A DNA stretch of 64,000 nucleotides, from positions 1 to 64,000 of the forward strand of contig CAZUYC010000094.1 in NCBI GenBank assembly GCA_964624475.1, given 5' to 3'. A model generated the notes under the pieces. That model worked only from the letters and a program-made list of their open reading frames with translations, was not told the DNA's origin and ran no database searches. Positions 50,311 through 59,016 of this stretch are shown piece by piece. The stretch's first letter is position 1; each line of letters starts with the position of its first letter. This DNA comes from CAZUYC01 sp964624475 (GTDB lineage Bacteria; Myxococcota_A; UBA9160; SMWR01). Both the position numbers and the translations under genes were made by a program.

Positions 50311-51704
50311 TGCCGGGCGGGTGGCGCGCCCGCCTCGGAGCCCGGCTCGCCGCCCCGGTCGACGCGGCCTCCCTCGGCGCGTTCCGGATCGCCTTCGGGG
50401 CAATCCTGCTCTTCGAGGTGGTCGACACCTTCCGCCGCGGCTGGATCGCGCGCTACTGGATCGATCCGGGCTTCCACTTCGCGTACTGGGGCTTCGAATG
50501 GGTGCGCGCCTGGCCGGGCCCCGGCATGTACCTGCACTTCGCGGCGCTGGGGGCGCTCGCCGCGTGCATCGCGCTCGGCCTCTTCGCGCGCGCGGCGGCC
50601 GCCCTCTTCTGCGCCGGCTTCAGCTACGTCTTCCTGATCGACCAGGCGCGCTACATGAACCACCTCTACCTCGTGTGCCTGCTCTGCGGGCTCCTGGCGC
50701 TCGTCCCGGCGGAGCGCGCCTTCTCGCTCGACGCGCTCCGCCGCCGGGACCCGCGCGGGCCGTGGGCGCCCGCCTGGGCGCGGACGCTCCTGAGCGCGCA
50801 GATCGCGATCGTCTACGTCTTCGGCGGCCTCGCGAAGTGCAACCCCGACTGGCTCTCCGGCGCGCCGATGCGCCTGGTCCTCGCGGGCGTGCCGCCGCTC
50901 GGACCGCTCGAGCCGCTGCTGGCGACGGAGTGGGCCGTGCGCTTCTTCAGCTATGGAGGCCTCCTCTTCGATCTCCTCGTCGTGCCGGCGCTCTTGTGGC
51001 GCAGGACGCGGCCGTGGGCCTTCGCCGCGTCCGTCGTCTTCCACCTGATGAACGCCTGGATGTTCCGGATCGGGATCTTCCCGTGGCTGATGCTCGCGGC
51101 GACGACGCTCTTCCTCGCGCCGCAGTGGCCGCGGCACGCGTTCGCGCGGCTCGGGATCCCCCTGCGGACGCCGGGGCCGCCCCCTGCGCCGATGCCGACG
51201 CCCGGATGGCGGGTCCCGCTGCTGGCGCTCTACCTCGCCGTCCAGATCCTGCTGCCGCTGCGCCACCTGCTCTACCCGGGCGACCCGAGCTGGACGGAGG
51301 AAGGGCACCGCTTCGCCTGGCGCATGAAGCTCCACGTGAAGCAGGCGCCGCGCCCGCGCTTCGAGGTCGTGGCCGATGGATCCCGCCACCCGGTCGAGGT
51401 CGACGACCATCTCGCGCGCTGGCAGTCGCTGCGGATGGCCACGCGGCCGCACATGGTCCACCAGTTCGCGCGCCACCTGGCGGAGCTCTGGCGCGCGCAG
51501 GGCTACGAGCGCGTGCAGGTCTTCGCCGACGTGCGCGCGGCGCTGAACGGCCGCCCGCTGCGCCGGCTCGTCGACCCGCGCGTCGACCTCGGCGCGCAGC
51601 CGCGCTCGCTCCTCCCGGCCGCGTGGATCCTGCCGCTCGAGGAGCCCCTGCCCCCGCCGCGCCGCCCGCCGCGCCGGCCCGGTAGCACGGGCGGCGAGGG
51701 CTGA
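50310..51704 (+). CDS. HTTM-domain membrane protein, vitamin K-dependent gamma-carboxylase-like
   Basis: 464 residues. A set of at least eight hydrophobic helices begins LGAFRIAFGAILLFEVVDTF. The most diagnostic stretch is LPLRHLLYPGDPSWTEEGHR, then FAWRMKLHVK, which is the family block after the membrane helices in gamma-glutamyl carboxylases and their bacterial relatives. The soluble C-terminal domain (MVHQFARHLAELWRAQGYER) follows, and a proline-rich tail closes it. Whether it carboxylates glutamate or does something else is not shown. Translationally coupled to the UbiB-like gene. Confidence 0.82.
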   Translation: MPGGWRARLGARLAAPVDAASLGAFRIAFGAILLFEVVDTFRRGWIARYWIDPGFHFAYWGFEWVRAWPGPGMYLHFAALGALAACIALGLFARAAAALFCAGFSYVFLIDQARYMNHLYLVCLLCGLLALVPAERAFSLDALRRRDPRGPWAPAWARTLLSAQIAIVYVFGGLAKCNPDWLSGAPMRLVLAGVPPLGPLEPLLATEWAVRFFSYGGLLFDLLVVPALLWRRTRPWAFAASVVFHLMNAWMFRIGIFPWLMLAATTLFLAPQWPRHAFARLGIPLRTPGPPPAPMPTPGWRVPLLALYLAVQILLPLRHLLYPGDPSWTEEGHRFAWRMKLHVKQAPRPRFEVVADGSRHPVEVDDHLARWQSLRMATRPHMVHQFARHLAELWRAQGYERVQVFADVRAALNGRPLRRLVDPRVDLGAQPRSLLPAAWILPLEEPLPPPRRPPRRPGSTGGEG

Positions 51705-51756
51705 CGGGGGCCGGGCGCCGCGCTCGCACCTCCCGCCCGTGCTGGGACCCGGACGG

Positions 51757-52956
51757 TCAGGTCCAGAGGCGCGCGAGCAGCGGGCGGCGCGCGAAGCCCA
51801 TGATGCCGCCCTCGCGCTCGGGCACGGGCGCCGCGGGCGCCAGGCGCGGGAAGCGCTCGAGCAGGGCGCGCAGGGCGATGCGCGCTTCGAGGCGCGCCAG
51901 GTTCGCACCGAGGCAGAAGTGCGGACCCCAGCCGAAGCCGAGATGGGGGTTCGGATCGCGCGCGATGTCGATCCGCCTCGGCTCGTCGAAGACCGCCTCG
52001 TCGTGGTTCGCCGCGGCGATCGCGAGGAACACCGTCTGACCGGGCTCGAGAGCGCGCCCGCCGCGCGTGTGGGAGAGCGCGACCTTTCGCGCCATCGTGC
52101 GCGCCGGTCCCGCGACCCGCATGAACTCCTCGACCGCAGCCGCGTAGGCCTCCGGGTGCGCGCGCAGCCACTCCGCCAGGTCCGGGCGCGCGAGCAGCAT
52201 CGCGATCGCGTTGTGGAGCAGGGTCGTCGTCGTCTCGTGCCCGCCGAAGAGGAGCAGCGTGCAGGCGCCCACGAGCTCGATCGGGCCGAGCCCTCCCGCA
52301 GGGCTCTGGACGATCGCCGAGAGCAGGCTTCCCGAGGGATCCCTGCGCTCGCGTTCGATCAGCCGCGAGAAGAACGCGACGAAGTGCTCCGTCGCGCGAA
52401 CCACGGGCGTCTCGGCGACGGAGCCCGGAGCCACCGAGAAGACGATCTTTCCGATGTCATCCGACCAGTCCTGGAAGCGCTCGCGGTCCTCGCGGTCGGC
52501 GCCGAGCAGGTCGGCGATCACGAGCGCGGGGATCGGCCGCGCGAAAGCCTGGTACAGATCGACGACCTCTCCGTCGAAGGCCTCGAATGCCTGCTCCACG
52601 GCGGAGCGGATCCCCTCCTCCAGGGCGCCTACGGCCCGCGGGGTGAAGGCGGCGCGCACGGGCTCGCGCAGGCGAGCGTGGGCCGGATCGTCGCGGAAGT
52701 TCATCCATCCGCTGAGCAGCTCGGCGACGATGCCGAAGGCCGGCGAGTGGCGCGCGGCGGCGCGCTGGAAGCTCTCGGAGCGGTCCGCCGAGAGCGTCTT
52801 CGCATCGCGAAAGGCGGCCTCGACCTCGGCGTGCGAGAGCAGGACCCACGCCCGGTGCGCGCCGCTCCACTGCACGGCGCCCCCTCGCTCTCGCGCGGCG
52901 CGAAAGTACCCGCTGGGGTCCCGAACCGATTCCGCCGAGCCGAGGTCGACGTGCAT
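51757..52956 (-). CDS. Cytochrome P450
   Basis: 399 residues, bacterial class I size. I-helix LLLFGGHETTTTLLHNAIAM (oxygen-binding AGxxT type, here GGHETT), ExxR in EEFMRVAGPARTMAR, and the haem-thiolate loop LGFGWGPHFCLGANLARLEA with the axial Cys. ATG 52956. It lies only 8 bases after the DUF4177 gene, so it is likely co-transcribed with the haem operon, which supplies its cofactor. The redox partner and substrate are unknown. Confidence 0.93.
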   Translation of the reverse strand: MHVDLGSAESVRDPSGYFRAARERGGAVQWSGAHRAWVLLSHAEVEAAFRDAKTLSADRSESFQRAAARHSPAFGIVAELLSGWMNFRDDPAHARLREPVRAAFTPRAVGALEEGIRSAVEQAFEAFDGEVVDLYQAFARPIPALVIADLLGADREDRERFQDWSDDIGKIVFSVAPGSVAETPVVRATEHFVAFFSRLIERERRDPSGSLLSAIVQSPAGGLGPIELVGACTLLLFGGHETTTTLLHNAIAMLLARPDLAEWLRAHPEAYAAAVEEFMRVAGPARTMARKVALSHTRGGRALEPGQTVFLAIAAANHDEAVFDEPRRIDIARDPNPHLGFGWGPHFCLGANLARLEARIALRALLERFPRLAPAAPVPEREGGIMGFARRPLLARLWT

Positions 52957-52964
52957 GGCGCGCG

Positions 52965-53159
52965 TCAATCCTCCTCGCGGGCGCCGTGCTCCTCGCGCGT
53001 GAAGGTCACGAAGGCCATCGCGGGGCGCTTCGAGGACTCGCGCATCGCGAACTGGATGGCGTCGAGCTTCCAGCCGCGGGCGGTCCACTCGTTCAGCATC
53101 GCCTCGAGCGAGGCGTCCGTGACGTCGCTGGTCTCGACGACCTTGTAGCGGAGGGGCAC
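52965..53159 (-). CDS. DUF4177-like small protein
   Basis: 64 residues from GTG 53159: VPLRYKVVETSDV at the start, then LEAMLNEWTARGWKLDAIQF, a pattern of DUF4177 (beta-strand, helix, GW motif, beta-strands). It sits between hemB and the P450 with 11- and 8-base gaps. Function unknown; position in the haem operon suggests a small accessory or regulatory role. Confidence 0.75.
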   Translation of the reverse strand: MPLRYKVVETSDVTDASLEAMLNEWTARGWKLDAIQFAMRESSKRPAMAFVTFTREEHGAREED

Positions 53160-53170
53160 GCGCGCCCCCC

Positions 53171-54145
53171 TCAACCCGCGAGGCGCGCGGCGAGATCCTT
53201 CGCCGCGTAGCTCACGATCCAGTCCGCGCCGGCGCGCTTGATCGCGAGCACGGCCTCGTGCATCGCACGCTCCCCGTCGAGCCAGCCGCGCTCGGCGGCG
53301 GCGTGGATCATCGCGTACTCGCCGGAGACGTGGTAGGCGGCGAGCGGCGCGTCGAAGCGCTGGCGCGCCAGGGCCAGCACGTCGAGGTACGGGAGCGCGG
53401 GCTTCACCATCAGCACGTCGGCGCCCTCCTCGAGGTCGAGCTGCATCTCGCGCAGGGCCTCGCGCGCGTTCGGCGGGTCCAGCTGGTAGCTGCGGCGGTC
53501 GCCGAAGCGCGGGGCGCTCTCGGCGGCGTCGCGGAACGGGCCGTAGTAGGCGCTCGCGAACTTCGCCGCGTAGGCGAGGATCGCGACCTGCGCGAAGCCG
53601 GTCGCGTCGAGCGCGCGGCGGATCGCCGCCACGCGGCCGTCCATCATGTCGGAGGGCGCCACGACGTCGGCGCCGGCCCGCGCGTGCGAGACGGCCGAGG
53701 CGGCGAGGCGCTCGAGCGTCGGGTCGTTCGCGACATCGCCCCGCTCGACGATCCCGCACTGTCCGTGGTCCGTGTACTCGCAGAGGCAGACGTCCGTCAC
53801 CACGCAGAGGTCCGGCTCCGCACCCTTGATCGCCTCCACCGCGCGCTGAACCACGCCGTCCGGGGCATCGGCGCCCGAGCCGCGGGCATCCTTTTCTTCG
53901 GGGACCCCGAAGAGCAGGACGGCGGGGATGCCGAGATCGGCGACCGCCTTGGCCTCCTCGACCAGGCGATCGACCGAGAAGCGGTGCACGCCCGGCATCG
54001 AGGCCACGGGCTCGCGCACGCCGCGCCCCTCCACGGCGAAGAGCGGGAGCACGAGGTCGTCGCGCGAGAGGCGCGTCTCGCGCACCATCCGGCGCAGGGT
54101 CTCGGTGCGGCGCAGCCGCCGCAGGCGGGTCGTGGGAAAGCTCAA
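53171..54145 (-). CDS. hemB: Delta-aminolevulinic acid dehydratase (porphobilinogen synthase)
   Basis: 324 residues. It condenses two 5-aminolevulinates to porphobilinogen. Seen: RLRRTETLRRMVRETRLSRD, VVAPSDMMDGRVAAIRRALD, ILAYAAKFASAYYGPFRDA (first Schiff-base Lys) and ADVLMVKPALPYLDVLALAR (second catalytic Lys). Metal site VVTDVCLCEYTDHGQCGIVE carries the cysteines (V-C-x-C-x..H..C) of the zinc type. ATG 54145 overlaps the hemD stop (ATGA). Confidence 0.96.
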   Translation of the reverse strand: MSFPTTRLRRLRRTETLRRMVRETRLSRDDLVLPLFAVEGRGVREPVASMPGVHRFSVDRLVEEAKAVADLGIPAVLLFGVPEEKDARGSGADAPDGVVQRAVEAIKGAEPDLCVVTDVCLCEYTDHGQCGIVERGDVANDPTLERLAASAVSHARAGADVVAPSDMMDGRVAAIRRALDATGFAQVAILAYAAKFASAYYGPFRDAAESAPRFGDRRSYQLDPPNAREALREMQLDLEEGADVLMVKPALPYLDVLALARQRFDAPLAAYHVSGEYAMIHAAAERGWLDGERAMHEAVLAIKRAGADWIVSYAAKDLAARLAG

Positions 54146-55680
54146 GGGACTCCTCCCGAGCGGCGGCGCGCGGCCTCGGACAGGGCGGCCACGAGCTCCG
54201 CGGCGCTCGCGCCGGCCGGTACCGCGTCCGGCTCGATCCCCCGACGTCGTAGCGCCTCCGCGGTGACCGGGCCAATCGCGGCCACGAGGCAGCCCGCGAC
54301 CGCGTGCAGGGCCGGTTCGTCGAGGAGATCCACGAAGCGGCGGACCGTGGAGGGGCTCGTGAAGGTGAGCGCTCCGATCTCGCCGGAGGCGAGCCGCTTG
54401 CAGAGCGCCGGAGCGTCGACCGGAGCCGCCGCCGTCCGGTAGACCGCGACGGTGTCGACCCGTGCGCCCGCCGCGCGCAGCCGCTCCGGCAGCGTCGGAC
54501 GGCCCTCCTCGGCGCGCGGCAGCAGCAAGCGGCGGCCCGCCGGCGACCCCGAGGCCGCGATCGCGGCGGCGAGACCCTCGGCGTCGCGCCGCTCCGGCAG
54601 CGCCTCCACGCGCAGGCCCGCCGCGCGCGCGGCCTCGGCCGTGCGCGGCCCGACGCAGAAGACGCGGCCCGCGAAGGCGGCGAGCGGGCGACCGCGGGCC
54701 TGCGCCCGCGCGGCGAAGGCGCGCACGGCGTTCGCGCTCGCGAAGACGAGCGCGTCGTAGCCCGCGAGGTCGCCGAGGGCCGCGTCCGCGGGCGCGGCGT
54801 CGCCGGGCGGCTCGATCCGGATCATCGGGACGACCTCGGGCCGCGCTCCGGCGGCGCGCAGCGCCGCCGCGAGCTCGGGCGCCTGCTCCTCGGCGCGGCT
54901 CACGAGCACGCGCATCCCGAAGAGCGGGAGCCGCTCGAACCAGGCGAGCTCGCCGCGCAGGCGCACGACCTGGCCCACCACGACCGCGGCCGGCGCCCCG
55001 ACCCCCGCCTCGCGCGCGCGCGCGACGAGCTCGCCGAGCGGCGCCTCGACGACGCGCTGGGTCGGGAGCGCGCCCTCCATCACGATCGCCGCCGGGGTCG
55101 CGGGATCCCTGCCGCCGGCGAGGATCCGCGCGACGATCGACTCGAGGTTGCGCATCCCCATCAGGATCACGAGCGTGTCGACCGCCCGGCCGAGCTCCTC
55201 CCAGCGCGTCTCGCGCGCCGCCGCGCTCGGATCCTTGTGGCCCGTCACGACGGCGAACGAGGCGGCGTGACGCCGATCGGTGAGCGGGATCCCGGCGTAG
55301 GCGAGCGCGCCCAGCGCCGAGGAGATTCCAGGCACCACCTCGAAGGCGACCCCGGCGGCGGCGCAGGCCGAGGCCTCCTCGCCACCGCGTCCGAAGACGA
55401 AGGGATCGCCGCCCTTCAAGCGCACGACGGTCCGGCCTTCGCGGGCGAGGCGCACGAGCAGCGCGTTGATCTCCTCCTGCGGGCGCGTCGGGGCGTCGTG
55501 GCCGCGCTTGCCGACGTCGATGCGGAGCGCCCCGGCCGGCGCGAGCTCGAGGAGCTCGCTCGAGGCGAGCGCGTCGTACACGAGCGCGTCCGCCCCGCGC
55601 AGCGCCGCGGCCCCGCGCACGGTGATGAGCTCGGGGTCGCCGGGGCCGGCTCCGACGAGGATCACGCGGCCGGCCTTCAT
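54142..55680 (-). CDS. cobA-hemD: Fused uroporphyrinogen-III C-methyltransferase / uroporphyrinogen-III synthase
   Basis: 512 residues. The N-terminal half is SUMT (CobA/SirA-like): VILVGAGPGDPELITVRGAA, ADALVYDALASSELLELAP and VRLKGGDPFVFGRGGEEASA, then VEVVPG-type loop FEVVPGISSALGALAYAGIP. The C-terminal half is HemD (GMRVLVSRAEEQAPELAAAL, ALVFASANAVRAFAARA, ALTFTSPSTVRRFVDLLDE). The fusion links closure of uroporphyrinogen III with its methylation towards sirohaem or cobalamin, as in many Deltaproteobacteria and Firmicutes. ATG 55680 overlaps the hemC stop (ATGA). Confidence 0.93.
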   Translation of the reverse strand: MKAGRVILVGAGPGDPELITVRGAAALRGADALVYDALASSELLELAPAGALRIDVGKRGHDAPTRPQEEINALLVRLAREGRTVVRLKGGDPFVFGRGGEEASACAAAGVAFEVVPGISSALGALAYAGIPLTDRRHAASFAVVTGHKDPSAAARETRWEELGRAVDTLVILMGMRNLESIVARILAGGRDPATPAAIVMEGALPTQRVVEAPLGELVARAREAGVGAPAAVVVGQVVRLRGELAWFERLPLFGMRVLVSRAEEQAPELAAALRAAGARPEVVPMIRIEPPGDAAPADAALGDLAGYDALVFASANAVRAFAARAQARGRPLAAFAGRVFCVGPRTAEAARAAGLRVEALPERRDAEGLAAAIAASGSPAGRRLLLPRAEEGRPTLPERLRAAGARVDTVAVYRTAAAPVDAPALCKRLASGEIGALTFTSPSTVRRFVDLLDEPALHAVAGCLVAAIGPVTAEALRRRGIEPDAVPAGASAAELVAALSEAARRRSGGVP

Positions 55681-56624
55681 GCGGACCCCGGCAGCGCGGC
55701 GAGGCCCCCGCTGCGCAGCTCGGCGAGGAGCTCCCGGCCGCCGCCCGCGAGCAGCTGCTCGGCCACGCTGCGGCCGAGCTCGGGGGCCAGCGCGCCCGTC
55801 GCCTCGCCCTGCGCGCGCACGAGCTTCGCGCCGTCGATCGAGGCGAGCAGCGCGCGAAGCCGCAGGCGCCCGCCCGCGGCCTCGGCGAGGGCCGCGAGCG
55901 GGACGAAGCAGTCGGCGCCGAGCCTCGCGAGGCAGGCGCGCTCCGCCCGTACGCGCTCGGCGGTCGCCGCGTGGTCGAGCGCCGCCGCGTCGCGCCCGAT
56001 CGGGTCGTTGCGCCGGGCCTCGACCGCGAGCGCGCCCTGCGCCGCCGCCGGGAGCATCCGCTCCGGTGCGAGGCGCTCGTCGATCCGGTCGGCGAGGCCG
56101 AGCCGCTCGAGGCCGGCGCAGGCGAGCACCACCGCGTCGAGCCCCTCGGAGTCGAGCTTGCGCAGGCGCGTCGGGACGTTGCCGCGCAGGGGAAGCACCT
56201 CGAGATCCGGGCGCGCGAGGCGCAGCTGCGCCGTCCGCCGCAGGCTCCCGGTGCCGACCCGCGCCCCGCGCGGGAGCCCCAGGAGGGTCGCGCCGCGCAC
56301 GCGCGCGACGAGCGCGTCGCGCGGGTCGGCGCGCTCCGGGAACGCCACGAGCTCGAGGGCCGGGTCGATCTCGGCCGGCAGGTCCTTCGCGCTGTGCACG
56401 GCGAGGTCCGCCCGCCCGTCGAGGAGCGCCGCCTCGATCTCCTTCACGAAGAGCCCCTTGCCGCCGAGCTTCGCGAGCGAGACGCTCGCGAGGCGGTCGC
56501 CCGTGGTCGTGAGCGGGACGAGCTCGACGGAGACCCCGAGCGCCGCCTCGAGCGACGCGGCGACGAGGCGCGCCTGCGCCAGCGCGAGCTCGCTCGCCCG
56601 CGTCGCCACGCGCACCCGCGTCAT
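55677..56624 (-). CDS. hemC: Hydroxymethylbilane synthase (porphobilinogen deaminase)
   Basis: 315 residues. It builds hydroxymethylbilane from four porphobilinogens on a dipyrromethane cofactor. Seen: VRVATRASELALAQARLVA, SLAKLGGKGLFVKEIEAALL, AVHSAKDLPAEIDPALELVA, ARVGTGSLRRTAQLRLARPD and LRGNVPTRLRKLDSEGLDAV. The cofactor cysteine is in ARLGADCFVPLAALAEAAG. ATG 56624 overlaps the hemA stop (ATGA). Confidence 0.96.
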   Translation of the reverse strand: MTRVRVATRASELALAQARLVAASLEAALGVSVELVPLTTTGDRLASVSLAKLGGKGLFVKEIEAALLDGRADLAVHSAKDLPAEIDPALELVAFPERADPRDALVARVRGATLLGLPRGARVGTGSLRRTAQLRLARPDLEVLPLRGNVPTRLRKLDSEGLDAVVLACAGLERLGLADRIDERLAPERMLPAAAQGALAVEARRNDPIGRDAAALDHAATAERVRAERACLARLGADCFVPLAALAEAAGGRLRLRALLASIDGAKLVRAQGEATGALAPELGRSVAEQLLAGGGRELLAELRSGGLAALPGSA

Positions 56625-57916
56625 TCCCGGTCCGCGGGATCCGCGTCGCGCTCCTCGGCATCGAGGTCGAAGAGGACCCGCGCTACCTCCAGGACCGCCA
56701 CGCCCTCCTCGCGCTCGGCGGCGCGGCGGAGCTGGGTCACGGGCCCGTGCAGGAGCTTGTTCACGAGGGCGCGCGTCAGGTACTCGACCGCCTCGCGGTC
56801 GCCGGGCCCGAGGGCCAGGCGCCCCGCGACCCGCTCGAACTCCGCGGCGCGGATCGCCTCGGCGCGCTCGCGCAGGTGGCGGATCGTCGGAACCGCGCGC
56901 AGCGCCGCGAGCCAGCCGTCGAAGCGCTGCTTCTGCTCCTCGACGATCGCCTCGGCGCGCGCGCGCTCCTGCTGCCGGGCGCACGCGTTCTCCTCGGCCA
57001 GCGCGCCGAGGTCGTCTACGTCGTAGCGGTAGACGTTGTCGATCCGGTCGATCGCGGGATCCGCGTTGCGCGGGACGCCGAGGTCGATCACGAAGACCGG
57101 GCGGCCGCGCCGCGTGCGCAACGCCGCCTCGAGGAGCGCAGGCGTCAGCACCGGCTCGGGGGCCGCGATCGAGGTGAGCACCAGGTCCGCGTCCGCGAGG
57201 AGTCGCGGCAGCTCGTCGAGGCCGTGGGCGGTACCGAAGCAGCGCGCGGCGAGCTCGGCGGCGCGCTCCGGCGTCCGGTTCGCCACCGCCACCTGCGCGA
57301 GGCCGGCGCCGCGCAGGGCGAGGGCCGCCGCCTCCACCATTTCGCCCGCGCCGACGAGCAGCGCGCGCTTGTCCGCGAGCTCCTCGAAGATCCGCTGCGC
57401 GAGGTCCACCGCCACGCGCGCCAGTGAAACGGGCCGCTCGGCGAGGCGCGTCTCCGTGCGCACGCGCTTGGCCGTCGCGAAGGCCTGCTGGAAGAGCCGC
57501 GCCAGGACCGGCCCTGCCGCGCCGCACTCGGCCGCCTGGCGCCAGGCCTCCTTGGCCTGGCCCAGGATCTGCGGCTCGCCGAGGACCATGGAGTCCAGCG
57601 AGCAGGCCACGCGCAGCACGTGGCGCATGGCGTCGCCGTCCACGTGCTCGTAGAGAACGCTCTCGAGCTCCGGGCCGAGGTCGCGCGAGGCCAGGTCGCG
57701 GCGCAGGAAGGAGCGGATACGCAGGCGCGCCGCATCCGCCTGGCGCGTCGTCGCCACCACCTCCACGCGGTTGCAGGTCGCGATGAGCACGGCCTCGTCG
57801 ATCTCCTCACCCGCGACGAGCTTGCGCAGCGCCGGCACCGGGTCCGCGACGGCGAGCTGCTCGCGCAGCGCGAGCGGTGCGCTGCGGTGGCTCATGCCGA
57901 CGAGGAGGAGCCTCAC
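56621..57916 (-). CDS. hemA: Glutamyl-tRNA reductase
   Basis: 431 residues. It starts the C5 tetrapyrrole route by reducing glutamyl-tRNA to glutamate semialdehyde. The catalytic cysteine is C48 in AVLIATCNRVEVVATTRQA. Further: LDSMVLGEPQILGQAKEAWR, NADPH site RALLVGAGEMVEAAALALRG, VFVIDLGVPRNADPAIDRID, and the C-terminal dimerisation helix LTRALVNKLLHGPVTQLRRA. GTG 57916 overlaps the stop of the CcsA-like gene (GTGA). Confidence 0.96.
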   Translation of the reverse strand: MRLLLVGMSHRSAPLALREQLAVADPVPALRKLVAGEEIDEAVLIATCNRVEVVATTRQADAARLRIRSFLRRDLASRDLGPELESVLYEHVDGDAMRHVLRVACSLDSMVLGEPQILGQAKEAWRQAAECGAAGPVLARLFQQAFATAKRVRTETRLAERPVSLARVAVDLAQRIFEELADKRALLVGAGEMVEAAALALRGAGLAQVAVANRTPERAAELAARCFGTAHGLDELPRLLADADLVLTSIAAPEPVLTPALLEAALRTRRGRPVFVIDLGVPRNADPAIDRIDNVYRYDVDDLGALAEENACARQQERARAEAIVEEQKQRFDGWLAALRAVPTIRHLRERAEAIRAAEFERVAGRLALGPGDREAVEYLTRALVNKLLHGPVTQLRRAAEREEGVAVLEVARVLFDLDAEERDADPADRE

Positions 57917-58695
57917 GCGAAGAGCTCCACGCCGATCACCGCGAAGAGCAGGAACACGAAGCCGCCGACCGCGCTCACCGCCGCCTGCCGCGAGCCCTGT
58001 CCGGCGCCGAAGCGGGCGGCCACGAGGACGGCGCACACGCCCCAGGCGAGGGTCGACCAGGTCTCGTGCACGGTCCCCGTCCACGGCGTGCCGCGCTCGC
58101 TCGCGACCCAGATCATCCCGGTCGCGACGCCGAGGGTGAGCAGCGGGAACCCGAGCGCCAGGGCCACGCGATTCACGCGGTCCAGGGCCTCGAGCGAGGG
58201 CAGCGGGAGGCGGGCGTCGAGCGGCCGCCGGGCCTTGAGGCGGCGGTGCTCCGCGAGGAAGAGCACCCCCGCCAGCCCCGAGAGCCCGAAGAGGGCGAAG
58301 CCCGCGCTCGCGAGCAGCACGTGCGCATGCGGCCAGGAGCCGGCGCCCGCGAAGGTCGCCGGCGCGGGCGCCAGCAGGCGCAGGGCCGCCGCGAAGACGC
58401 CCACGAAGGCCGTCGGGGCGACCAGCACCGTGAGCCCGGCGAGCCGAGCGCGGGAGAGGAGCCCCAGGAACGCGACGGCGCCCACCCACGCCATGAAGGA
58501 GAGCGCGGAGGACGGGTCGGTGAGCGACGGCCGCGGATCGGCCCGGTGCAAGAGCGCCAGCGCCGGGAGGTGCACGAGCGCCCCGGCGGCGAGGACCGCC
58601 ACCGACAGCCGCTCGAGCCGCGCCGAGCGCTGGGCCATGCCGACCCAGGCGACCAGGCCCGCGAGGAGGTAGAGCGCCGCCGTGAGCTGGTGCAT
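57913..58695 (-). CDS. CcsA/HemX-type cytochrome c assembly membrane protein
   Basis: 260 residues, about eight helices. The haem-handling signature of the family includes SWPHAHVLLASAGFALFGLS (family His), GFPLLTLGVATGMIWVASER and, near the C-terminus, WTGTVHETWSTLAWGVCAVL (WxxxxxExW-like, with His). As HemX it lies directly in front of hemA and may affect haem levels or haem export; as CcsA it would move haem for cytochrome c. ATG 58695. Confidence 0.85.
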   Translation of the reverse strand: MHQLTAALYLLAGLVAWVGMAQRSARLERLSVAVLAAGALVHLPALALLHRADPRPSLTDPSSALSFMAWVGAVAFLGLLSRARLAGLTVLVAPTAFVGVFAAALRLLAPAPATFAGAGSWPHAHVLLASAGFALFGLSGLAGVLFLAEHRRLKARRPLDARLPLPSLEALDRVNRVALALGFPLLTLGVATGMIWVASERGTPWTGTVHETWSTLAWGVCAVLVAARFGAGQGSRQAAVSAVGGFVFLLFAVIGVELFA

Positions 58696-58777
58696 GGCAC
58701 GAGGGTAGCGCTCGGCTGGGTGGGCTCGATGTGCCCGGTGGGTGGGTTCCTCGTGGGGGGGGGAGCGTCCCGATTTC

Positions 58778-58993
58778 ACTCCGCTCGCCTGCGGCTCGCT
58801 GCGCGCGAGGCGCTGCCGCGCCTCGCTTGCGAAGCAACGCGCCGGAACGCTGCCCCCGGTGGTGCAGGGATTCCCTACGACACGACCCGGGGATGGGCCA
58901 AGCCACGCACCACCCGCACCGTCTTCCGGGCGGGCTCTTCGCAAGCGGAGCGCGGCAGCGCGGAGCGCGCAGCGAGCCGCAGGCGAGCGGAGT
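58778..58993. repeat. 216-bp palindromic element, copy A
   Basis: The left arm starts ACTCCGCTCGCCTGCGGCTC (58778-58797) and is inverted at the right end (GAGCCGCAGGCGAGCGGAGT to 58993). Each arm is about 60 bases, differing only in a middle block (GAGGCGCTGCCGCGCCTC on the left; the complement of GAGCGCGGCAGCGCGGA on the right). The core contains CTACGACACGACCCGGGG. It fills most of the 321-base gap between the ccsA-like start and the macrodomain stop. No gene. Confidence 0.85.
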
Positions 58994-59016
58994 AAATAGG
59001 GAAGACCCCCTCCCCG

